DNA of 64,000 nt from Pterois miles (lineage: Eukaryota > Chordata > Actinopteri > Perciformes > Scorpaenidae). Shown here in pieces: positions 47,959 to 59,900 of the stretch. A program made the translations under genes and the position numbers. How positions within the stretch are numbered: the first letter of the stretch is position 1; each line of letters begins with the position of its first letter. Where the stretch lies: positions 16,011,501 to 16,075,500 of the forward strand of contig CAMQGK010000567.1 in assembly GCA_947000775.1 (NCBI GenBank). The letters are read 5' to 3'. Below the pieces are notes generated by a model that was not told the origin of the DNA, searched no databases, and saw nothing but the letters and a program-made list of their open reading frames with translations.

Positions 47959-50900
47959 GAATTAACACCAGCGGAGAGCTTATAAATATAGATTTTTAAA
48001 TCTGACTAAACTACACTAAACTTGCCTCTCCACAGTATTCAGAGATGAACTCATTCTTCTGAACCGGCTCTTTGATGAAGGTGCCCCATCCGGCGACATC
48101 TGATGGAGCCAGAAGCAGGTGCTGAGAGAATTCAGATGTAGATTAGCACACCACAAGTCATATTTAAGGGATGTAAACACTACTAACTTGTCTCCAGAAA
48201 TACAAAATGTAAGACCTTCAAGTGTCCTTGTGTACCTTTTTCAGGCCTCTCTGGATGCTGCAGTTCTTGCAGGAGATAGCTTTGCTGTCCCAGTGGTCTG
48301 CAGTGCCGCAGGTCATGCACAGATCTGGGTCACACTCCCTCACGGCGAGGTAGCAGGGACACTGTTTAGTGTTGCACTGTGTCTTACACCTGCAGCCTGG
48401 GAAGCGGTTCTGGCCTGGAAGACATCAGGACACACAGCTGCTGTGAAAGGCGATGTGCTGAGAAGGTTTATGAGCAAACTGCATGTAGCAATACAGAAAG
48501 ATAATACGTTATAATGACTTGGCAGAACACAATATGATAAATAATCCAATCTCAAAATGCAGTGGCAGCACAGAAATGGTTCAATGGCTGAGTAATGCTG
48601 AGAAGCCCATCACTCAGAGACCTCTGCTGGCAGATATGCTGAAATACAATTTTGCAGAGTGAAACACAACACCCTCCGGGCAGATGAGCGGAGGGATCAG
48701 GCAAGAATAACCGAAATGTCTTTCCAGCAGTCTCTGCTCAGGGAAAACTGTCCATAACAAGAGCTCATTTGTCTTCTCAGTCGTGCCATTTCAACCTCCC
48801 ATTCCCAGTCCGTGTGGGTTTTATGTGTCTGTATCATCAAGCGTTGTTTAGCCTGAGCTTTTTGACTCATACTGATGTTGGAGATGATGTTGTAGATCAG
48901 GCAGAGAGCCTGTCACGTTCCTTTGATTTGCCTCCAAGTCTTTAGCGCACACACATGTGAAACCGGGGGCGGCTTCCTGTTTGGCCCTGGCTCGCCTCAG
49001 CTACGGGAAAAGGCGAGGTAACAGTCGGGTAGGAAGGAGGAGTGGGGTGGGGTTGGGGGGAATTGACCGAACCACAACGGATGAACAAATGAAGCAAAAC
49101 CATCTCGTCCAAACCATAGCAAAAAAATTACTTCATCTTTACTCTGTTGTAAAGTCACCAGAGGGTAAAATAAAAAATGCATTCCTCCACCATGTGGCCA
49201 TTTTGGAAAACACAGTTCTAGGTCATTCCTGCTGCAGCAAATGCCTCATTGTGAACGCAGCTCTGTATTAAACAGACACCCACCTATCCCGGCCAGAGGA
49301 CAGTTTCTCCTCTGACCGTTGCCAGAATACTGCAGAATCGTTTTCCATTCTGCTCTATTGTGGCCTGGGAAAAGGGGCTTTAAAGCTACAGAGTGCTTTC
49401 AGTGGAAAATGTGGTTATGACAAACAATTTCCCTTTAGCATTACAAGGTCTTTTTGTGTGTGTAGGAAAGAAAGAAGCACACAGTACATGACAGCATTGG
49501 TCACATCGATGAAAAGAAAGGTGACACTCACACTCATTCTCGCACTGGCAGAACTTCTCGCAGAAATTCTGGGTCATCACACAAGGGCAGGAGCTGTCGC
49601 ACGGATGGTCGGGGTGGTCACATGGCTGGTATTTGTACACCTGATTGGACGAGTTATCTGGAGCAACAGAGGACAAAGCCCTCAGACTGGCACAGTAAGC
49701 TGCATTGTATTTCAGAGGGCATAGTGTAGTGATAGTTGTGCTGCAGCATTTTATTTTCAGGTGAACGTACCTTTCTTTAGCTGAATCTTTGCCCATAACC
49801 TGTTAAACAAAGACAATGAAAGTCAAAAACTCCTTAAACTTGTTCCACACCTATTCAGTTAAAGAGGACCTATTATGTTGTACTTCTTTTTCTCTTTCTT
49901 TAAGTGTGTTTTGTTGTTTTTTGTGCATGTAAAAGGTCTGCAAAGCTACAAAGCCCACTCCAAAGGAAGTTACTCCCCCTCACAGAAACACCGTTCCTGA
50001 ACCACCTGAAACGCCTTGCTGGAAGTCCCAAATAACTCTGCATAATATCTGCCAAGCAGCTAGTTTGACATGCATGCAACAAAAAAACAGTTAGAATGGA
50101 GCTGGAGCAGAGTCTGAAGAATTTGGTTTTATTGAAAAATCAGAGCAGAATGGGTTTTGAAAGGTGTGTGTGTGTGTGTGTGTGTTATGGTTAGTTTTTT
50201 AATATTGAAGCACATAAACATGTAGCAGTAACCCAACATACAAGTATGCAACTGAGAATGAGAATAATAGGTCCTCTTTAATTCACTTTTCATAAGCGGC
50301 AAGAACTAAAATGTGACAGGTAGGCCAAATGCAGTTTTAATACCGGTACTAATACAACAGTGCATAATACATTTATCTCTGTATGATTTAAGTATTTATT
50401 TGAAACTTTATCTATTCAGAGAAGTTTCACTGAGCTCCCTTTTTCAAGATATCATGTTCTGCTCATGTTCCTATCATTCAGCAAAGAGAGGGAGTGTATA
50501 TAGGGAGATATCATGCCTGTGTTTCCGTTTCTTCTTTTGGGGCGCGATGTCTCCGTCGAGCAAAGGAACGCGATGGATCAGGACCTCTTTCACTGCAAAC
50601 TCGTAAACCTGTGGGAAATGAACACAACACAGTCTGCTAATTAATCACAAATGCACAATACTGTGAAGAAATTCTGTTTTCTTCGTCGTAATTGCGTTGT
50701 GTAACGTTGTGCCCTCTCAAGCTCAAAAGTACATCGTGCCGATTACACCACAGAACATCCTCTCCTTTCCGTTATCAAAACTCCACTGCAGAGGCCAAAT
50801 GTGCATCTGTGTGCACACACGCACACACACTCAAACCACTCCTGGCTGCCAAAACCCAGATTTGGCCTCCTCCCTAGGACACAGACTATACATAATGATG

Positions 50901-53900
50901 CAGCTGGTTTCAGCATTTCCATTCAGTTGAGCAGTGGGCGGGGCCCTCTGGATACCAGCCGGGCCGTGACAGTTCAAGACAGACTCTGGACTAACCGTGT
51001 GACAAGAGAGGTGGATGTTAAAGGGCAAGGCTGCTTCAACTTGTCTTAAATATGTTAAATATTTGTTTCACCTGTTCTTTACTGTGTGTTTTCTGTTCAA
51101 AAGAAGAAAAAGACTGAATCAACTTGAATCTGAAGTTGTAATGTCTTCTCTACAAGCTTTGTTATGCACACAGCCCACATGACATTTTATTGACATCCGA
51201 AGTCTGGGAATGTCTGTGGCCGAGCGGCGGCATCATGAGAGATCATGAGAGACGTCACATCTGGTAAGCATCCGTGTTTATGGAGCCACATGCCATTCTC
51301 TCTGTAGACAGCCCAATTATCCACACCACAAAACCTCAGGCACAGGATGCATGTGTTATTACACTTGCAATGACCCAAGCACCTCAGAAATCAGCAACAT
51401 ACGTATGTTTACTTAAGTTATGCATCAGTTTCAGATTTGTTTGTTCATTATTTAACATTTAAAACTACATCACATTGCTAAAGATATAAAGAACAGATGA
51501 GACAGCTAACAACTACAGCTGTCTCTAAAATTAAGACCTCATTTCTAATAAATGATCTTGCTTCTATTTCTTATCTGTCACCATTCCCTTTGTTTTATGT
51601 GTCTCTTCAGCTCTACTGAAGTGTTTAGAAGTGTTACGTTTATTTCCAGCCTTTATCTCACTCAAGCATCTGGCATTTTACTGAAAAAAAGATGGACAAT
51701 TGTGGCTTCAGAGGGTGTGAAGACTACACGTTTGAAATGAAAACAATCAGGGGGTGTGGAGTTAGTAAGAAATGAGCTTATTGTATCAGACCTGAATCAA
51801 CCTCCACATCTCTGCTTGAGGCTAGCGGCTCATAGCTACATTAGCCCTTACACTCGCATAACATACTCAGACAGGTCTGCGGTGTCTGCAGTGTAGTTGC
51901 ATTGTGGGTAATGTAGGCAGCACGAAGAAGAACATATGGAATAAAAAGGACAATACCTATGATTCTGCTTTTAAACTGTCCATAGTGATTCTGACCATGT
52001 TGTAGGAGTGCTATGCTAAATTGGAGGATTATTATGTAAAAAGATTCAAATTTTTATCCTATATGTTACAGAATTTGTTTACATGTAAGCCATAATGTTT
52101 TATGTACTGCTGTTTTTTTTAATGGTGAATGAATGCAGAGGATGCCAGAATGCCAGAGGAAACATGCTGAGATTGGAAAAGTGGTAAAGGAATACCTAAC
52201 CCACAAAATGACCATTTTTATATCAGTTACCTTACTCACCCAGTGTTACCTTGAATTCTTGAAGAAAACTTTGTTTTTCTCACATGCCTCCATGGCAAAT
52301 CTTAATATTTAAAGGACCACTGTGTAACATTTAGGGGGATCTGTTGGCATGTTTTATTTAGTGTACAATCACCTGAAAGTTACCTTAGAGTGAGCTATTT
52401 ATATCCACATAGCAAGCGGTCCCCTCTCCACGGAGTCCGCCATGTTTCAACTGTAGGCCAGAACGCTGTCGCTCTCCTCGCTCTCTTGCTTCACCACTCA
52501 CTTCCCACGTACACACACAACCTACTCACTGGCTCTGCTACAAATGACCTACGCTACTCTTACAACAACTGGCTCTAGAAAGGGCCAGTCTTGTTTTCGC
52601 GTCGGCAACCGTAACTCTCCAACAAACCTGGCACACGGAGAGGCTTCAGCTGGTTGCAAGCTCCTTACCTCACTGCTAGATACTGCCAGATGCTACACAC
52701 TGGACCTTCAAAACACTTCTGCATAAACAGTCTCACACTTGCGCAACCATACTGTCTGTGTGAGTCTGGACGAGTGTAAAGTGTTTTAAATCATAAGGTT
52801 TTAGCAAAAATGTATGGGTTTGGGAAGCACTGAGCATGCGACTCGATAAATGAGACTTGGATTATACTGCACGAGTTGTGTCAAAGTTTGTAAACTGATG
52901 TTTTGATGTAGTTTTGCTGTTGTTAAAGGGCCAGTGTGTAAGATTTACAGGAATCTATGGGTGAGGTTGCAGATTTCAATCAAGTGAAACCTCTCCTGTC
53001 TGCCAAGCATGTTGGAGAACTACGGTGGCTGACAGAGCCAGTGCTTGGTTTCTCTACAGCCAGTGTTTGGTTTGTCCTTTCTGGGCTACTGTAGAAACAT
53101 GGCGGTGTAACAGACTCCGTGGAGAGGACCTGTTCCGTATGTAGATATAAAGGGTTCATTCTAAGGTAACAAAAACTTTTTCAGGTGATTATACACTAAA
53201 GAGAACATAGTTATTAGTATTATATTCCATTTCTGCTCATAGACCCACCTGAATGCTTTTCTCCATTTCTGATTCTCCATTCATCATGGTGGCATGCAAG
53301 AAAAGTTTTCTTCAAGAATGCAGGGTAACACAGGGTGAGTAACTGATATGCAGATGGTCATTTTGTGCGTGAAGTATTCCTTTAACTGTGCGGACATTTT
53401 ACCTCCTTGCAGTTCTTTGTACCGATGAGGCGAGCGATGGAGCAGAAGTTGTTGAAGTATGTGCCGTGTAGCACTCTGAACAGTGACTCCTCCGCCCCGC
53501 TCCACTGGACCGCACAGCACGCCTGCTGCTCGCCGTCATCATCCCCTGGACGCAGCTTGATGGGAGTCTGGCATCGTGAATTCCCCTCTGTTACACACAC
53601 ACAGGAACACTTTAGTATCACTGGACTCTTGGCAGAAAGTTTGGTTCATATTTCTTGAACCTACACACATGCAGCTGCATACACACACACACACACACAC
53701 ACACATACACACACACACACTATTACTTTGCACTGGCAAAAGGTTTTTTGACAGCTTTTTTATATCTGCCCACACACACATCAGCATGCTAATTTAACCC
53801 TACGTTGACACACATATAGCTATTTCTGGCTGCCATTTTTGTGTATCTGCATGTGCACACACGCACACTGGCTTTGATTTTGCTTTTTGGATATTCAAGA

Positions 53901-56900
53901 CTGATGCTCGTACACCCACAGCTCGAGGCAGAGAGCCGAATGTTGCTTGGCAACAGGCTGAAAGCAGCATTGCTGTGGCCACATGCTCCAGCACTGAGTA
54001 TCTTTATTAATCTGCTCAACAATCTGTTTTTTTTTTTCCACATTATCTCAACACGTGCAGGAGAGTCTGCTGAGTCACTGGCTGAGCACGAGCAGTTTCC
54101 AAAACCAACAGAGACTCTAGTGATGGTGACGAACAACAACCTGAGAGCTCCAGGGAAGGAGGGGAATATAAAGAGCCAGAGGAGATTGCTCTTATTTCCC
54201 TCCCGCTGCTCTCCACATGAAGATATCAACAGAAAAAAGAACACAGTAGGAGGAGGGGGAGAGGGAACAAAGTGTTTATGTTGGGGCTGAAGCATGCAAA
54301 ACTAATGGCTGGTTTATTTTACTTGGCGAGAGAGGGCTGATATTGAGAGGAGATGGAAGCAGCGAGACAGAGGGGAGAGCAGGATATGACTTGTAAGCTA
54401 TCATCTTCTGCCAAATTTCACTTTTTCTGAAAGGCTGCAGCCAGTCGGGGCAGACAGCCTTCCAGAAGGGGAGGGATTTGTGGGAGGTTATGGTAAATGA
54501 TGCATCCACCCAGTCATACTGTGACTCAGAAACACACTCAAATAACTATGTATGTATACTGAGATTTACTTTAGTGTAGCTGAAAAAATGGGCAATACAT
54601 AGCAATGAGTTAAAATAAAAATAAAAACTACAGAATAAGAAACTTAATAACTGATACTTTGCCATAACTCCCTTAGTCATCATGTCGAGAGTAGACAAAG
54701 CACCTGACGGTTTCAAAACCCAGTTGCTGTGAGACCAGATTCCTACCTGAGGAGGAGGTGGTTTCATGGTCGCTGTAGCCCTCCTGTCCTTCCTCAGCAG
54801 ATGCAGATGGTCCAGGGCAGCTGGAGCTGGTGGGACGCTGCTGCCTTCGACGCCTCCGAGACCGTTGTGACCGTAACATGTTCTGATCCACAAATTCTTT
54901 AGCCCCTTTCTTCAGAAGAGGAAGAGCATGTATGACAGACCTTTTTAATGTATTTGGTGTCATGTCAATATTAGGCTATCTTGGCTCAATTGCTGAGTGT
55001 CTATGGGATCAAAAAAACATAATCAAGATCCGAGCCTATTCTCATTCCCAGGGCATCAAATACCAAGGCTTTGTCACTGTACCCTTTAGTGCTGGTATGA
55101 AATGCACTGGTGTTCTATTAACTACAATGTGAACTCATTCACGACAACAGCAAATGCTTCAACAAAGTGATCCTGGAGTGTGTTGAAGTAGTTGAGACAG
55201 CGAAAAGACACATTACAGATGGGTCAGTTCAGAGGTGAATGGGTCCAACAAACACAGTAGTAGTTTTAAGTCCAACCATGTAGTTCTTTCCTAAACCTAA
55301 CTATAATGGTTTTGTTGCCAAAGTAATGCAAAGGGTAACTATAGTGGTTTTGATGCTGAAAATAGAGTGATGCTTTCCCATAGGCATCCAGAAATTGAGC
55401 AAAACTAAGAAAGTGAACTAAGGGGGTGAGGGGGGTGTGTTTTTCTATGTTTTGTCTGAAGGGAGGCCAACGGTGTCAGACTTTGAAAACCCCTGGTTTA
55501 CATAATTGTGAAGCTGGCATACCTGTAACAGGAAGCAGTCCACACCACATGGTTCAGTCTCGATGCGGATCTCCTTACTCTTCCTCTTGTAAACATTGGG
55601 TGTAGCATGGAAAGCTTTATGGACAGAAACAAACGTATTTTTCACTCTCTGTTGTAGTTAGAAACTGCACACAAATACGTAAATAAAGCTGGGAAATCAT
55701 AATATAATATTGTATTTATCACAGTCTCACTGGGAATCAACACAATAAAGGAGAAATAATAATGAAGTCTTTACGGTGGAGGAAACAGTCGTATTTGAAG
55801 CAGCGTCTGCAGAAGAGTGTGTGGAAGGAGTGCAACGACTGCTCCCGCTGTACAGACTTAGCAAAGGGTCCGTCAAGGTTGGGGGTGCAGAGAGGGGGTA
55901 GCTTCACCGGGCGGGGGGACTCCAAGAGGTCCTTGTACCTGTGGAGATGACAGGGAGAGTTTTAGCAGTAAAATATATACAGTATATTCTTTTGCCATAG
56001 TATTACTATGAATTGAAGTTGTGGGTGAAGTTGTAGGTGTTTCTTTAAAGCTCTTTCAGATGCTGATGCAACTTCTCCTTTGAGTCAGAGAGCCTGAGAG
56101 GGAGCCACCATTATTACTTCCCTCCCTGACAGCTTGCGTCTCCATGGTGAACACTAAGCAACAGCCTGTTCAGCATTGTGTACAGAGATCCCCAGTTTCT
56201 CTGCACTTTTCTTACTTTTCCTTCAGCTCCTCCGTGGTGCCCTTGTAAGGGAACATTGAGGCGATGGCTGTAAATATCTTGTCGTTGGGAACCTTCTTGC
56301 TGCTGGACACGTCCTTCACTTTGGGAGACATAAAGAAACTTGGTTATGCAAAAACTCAGTTTTGTCCATATGTCAGGGTTTGATACAAATAAAGCTTATG
56401 CAATATGTTCTTTTAAACATTTTGCAATACAGAAATGTTCCCAGCGCTCAAGGCCATTTAGCAATTGCATGTTCTGAAAACAGCTCTAAGTCAAACTCAT
56501 GATGTAATACAAATAGTGTAGCTTTCTTTTTTCAGAATCTCTTATTCATGGACGTGTTTGTGCACCAGTACCTGAATGACTGGTGTGCTTCCATTTCACT
56601 ATCACTAAGTGTATACAGGCTAGTTTCCCAAAAAGCTTGGTATAAGAGGTCATTAAGGTCTGTAATTAGAGCCGGGCCATATCGGTGTCACGGACAAACA
56701 GGTTCCTCTCACACACTGTACTCATGCAGGGACACAGGGGCAGCTTTAAAGTAAACAATGCCCGTGCAAGGGCTGCAGTGGCAAGGCGACCTTGTGGCAG
56801 CTGTACAGTGTAATGAGAGGAACAGTACCAGCCTTGTTCACACTGCAGCCCTCTTGTTCTCTCACAGAGCAGCTCACCCTCAGTAGTGCTCCTCCTCTTC

Positions 56901-59900
56901 CTCCTGATGAAAGCCACCGTACCAGGTTTGGTCTCTTCTGAACCCTCCACCGAGCTCCTCCTCATCACTCTCTCGTCCTCCTTCTTTGCTGTCTCCTCCG
57001 CTGCCACTGCCGTTGCCGTCATCGGCGTCACCGCTGCTTCTTCGTCTTCCTCCTCCTCATGGTCAGAGTACTGGCTCAAGGCCTCCACCAGCTCTTTAAA
57101 GACCTCATCGCTGATAAACCCCCCCTCTGGGAAACAATTAACACGTCAGAAGTGCCAATCCCTTAAATATTTATGTTCTCCACAGAAAAGATGACATGAG
57201 CTGCATCATCAAAACATAATAAACCCATGTGAATGCTGCAGTGATATTAAGTATGAAACATGTTAGATTGTGGATCTTTGCAGACATCTTACAGGGATAT
57301 TTTTGGTGTTTTGAAGAAGGTTTGTATGAGGTACTTATCTGCTATATTTAGAATATTTTCACCGCTTAATCTTGCCATCAGACAGCCTTTTCTGATGAGG
57401 AACTGAAGCTGTTGTATCCATCTATGCTCTCGCCAAAGCTACCAGACTCCACTGAAAAAAGCTATAATTTTACCTCGCAGAACACGGGGGTTGCTGGTTT
57501 ACCGCTGTCTCGATCGGTTAGTTTGTTTGTGCTATAGTGTGACTTTGGCCAGCAACCCCCATGTTCTGCAAAGTAAAATTACTGTTTTTTCCAGTGGAGC
57601 CTGGCTGCTTAGGCAAGAGCATAGACAACAGCTTCAGTTCCCTGTCAGAAACATAGACGATATATTGGTCCTACGGCAAGGTAATCCAGCAAAAATATTC
57701 TAAATATAGTGTACACTTAAACTGATATTGATTTTTTAAAGTGTGTCTTGCTTTTAGGAGGCTAAAATATGTTTTGCTGCTGGGCCCGTCCACAGCAGTA
57801 TATTACTTTGCATCTGTTTGGTAACTCCTGTCTGCATCTCCAAACTTGGGGGCGTGCTGACCGTCATCTACTATAGATAATACACTGATTGTGGATAAGT
57901 ACCTCATTGAACCCCCACTTCAAAATATCTAAAACCATTCATTTCATGGGACAGAGCTTTCAACACACACCTCTGTCACCATGGACACCATCGTAGTTGT
58001 CGATGAGTTCCTCCAGGAAGGCCTCGTCCTGTTCCAGTACCTCATCACCCATGTACGGGATGTTGTGAAGGAACGTTTCATCCTCCACCTAAAAAACACA
58101 AAATTCTGTCAATACGGGTATGCTGCGACCAGCTGATGGTGCACGTCACGCCATCACTGGTGATGATTTTGAGGATCTACAGTCAAAAACATCAAAGTAA
58201 CAAACAAGTTCACAAAATGTCCAAATGCCTCAGTCCAACAAAGGTACACAAATACAAGAAACGTAAACCAAGTTGTGTTGAAGATGGCGGCATGTGGTGG
58301 TGCAGCGGCTTTTTGCTCGTCAGTCAGCGTTATACTTTACATGTTTTTTGCAGTGTTCCTGTTGTTGGTGGTGGTGTTGTTTTGTATTCTGTGTTTTTAA
58401 CTATTTACTATTTTTTTATATATTGTGCTGAAGTAGCAATCCCTATTTTCATTGGAACTTGTTGTGCAATGACAAATAAACTCATTCATTCATTGCAAGA
58501 GCTGTGCGCGTTTATATTCGGTGAGCATGTTGCCAGTAAAAGCTATGTCTGTTCAAAGGGTGTTTTTAGCTTGATGATACATGTTCTTGAGTTTCTCCAA
58601 CTGGTTTAGATGTAGGGGTGTAGATATACTGGCACTGATGATAACTGTGATATTCACAAATTAAGGCTGTCAAAGTTAACATGATAATAAGGTGTTAACA
58701 TAAATTATTTTTAACATCACTAATTTCTTTAACGTGTTAATGCCAAATTGCGATATTGATCTTTTGGAGGTGACAGCGGGCTCAGTTTTCTTTCAAAGGA
58801 ATCCATTGGTTGTTGTGAAGGAGGCTAAATAACGCTACAAACTAGCCCTAAATTTTGGTGAGGAGATACTGTCATGACCATTTTTAAAGGGGGCCCTTGA
58901 CCTCTGACCTTAGGATACCCAAATGTTAACGTGTTCTCTGGGTCCCCACCAGTCTCCCCTTTACAGACATGCCCACTTTATGATAATCACATGCAGTTTG
59001 GGGCAAGTCATAGTCAAGTCAGAAACACTGACAGACTGACAGCTGTTGTTGCATCTTGGGCTGCAGTTTGCCATGTTATGATTTGAGCATATTTTTTATG
59101 CTAAATGCAGTACCTGTGAGGGTTTCTGGACAATATTTGTCATTGTTTTATGTTGCTAATTGATTTACAATAATAAATTTAGACATACATTTGTATAAAG
59201 CAGCATACTTGCCTACTCCCATGTTGATATGACTATTAAATCATTGACAAATCTCCCTTTAATATACATTTTGAACAGATAAAAAATTTGCGATTAATTG
59301 CAATTAACTGTTGACAATCAGGCGATATATTTTGATTATGTATTTTAATTGACTGACAGCCAAAATAATAATAAAATATTGCTATCATGTTAATAATATG
59401 ATAGTATGTGTAAATAATACAGAGCCTCTTAATTAATTTGGTTACAGATTATCTCTCCTTCCTACACTTGTTTTTTGAGTGTAATTCATTTGCCAAAAGA
59501 GACCAAACACGATAAACAAAATTAAAGATCAATTCGACAGATAGCATTATTTTTGTTTTTTCAAAATTTCTATAGATATCAAGATAATATCATTAGCCTG
59601 AATTCTTTGAGCCACGTATAATAATTTAGTGAAAATCTGATATCTTGACATCCCTATTTGTTCCCTGTGAAGGATCATGTCCATTTTCACTGAACACAAG
59701 AACAAAACTGGAATCATTAAAATAATATGTAAAGTGTGTTCTGCACCTGTAATATCAATGTGGTTTAGATCATACCATGAAGTTGTGCTGCAGGGGCGAC
59801 CAGGAGTACATGAAGGGGATTCCTGCCACTGTTGACAGTGGTCTCATGGCAATGGCTTGAGCTTTGAATTCTGGGAAGCCAAACTCCACTGTGCACATCT

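Larger units (their letters stand above)
52185..53384. mobile_element. Inverted-repeat element D, host of two nested insertions, ezh1 intron 10
   Basis: Left end TAAAGGAATACCTAACCCAC (52185) is inverted at the right end GTGCGTGAAGTATTCCTTTA (53365-53384). The arms extend about 110 bp (GTTACCTTGAATTCTTGAAG on the left; CTTCAAGAATGCAGGGTAAC on the right). The central part (52719-52925, including GAGCATGCGACTCGATAAAT) matches the related copy at 40297-40846. Two different copies of element B interrupt it. Confidence 0.78.

Noticed and set aside
46469..49796. Reading the ezh1 SET region as EZH2
   Set aside because: RGLKK, GTFIKE, GELISQDE, YMSSF and AKVVMVNGD match EZH1, and cntnap1 is the syntenic neighbour of EZH1.
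53789..54295. 168-codon - strand ORF, with a 149-codon ORF on the other strand
   Set aside because: It lies in ezh1 intron 9 between homologous exons, both strands are open at once, it runs across intron sequence with poly(T) and CA tracts, and it has no recognisable domain.
58136..58609. 157-codon + strand ORF
   Set aside because: Intronic in ezh1 (between exons 3 and 4), low-complexity Val/Tyr/Phe composition, no domain, no splice or promoter context.
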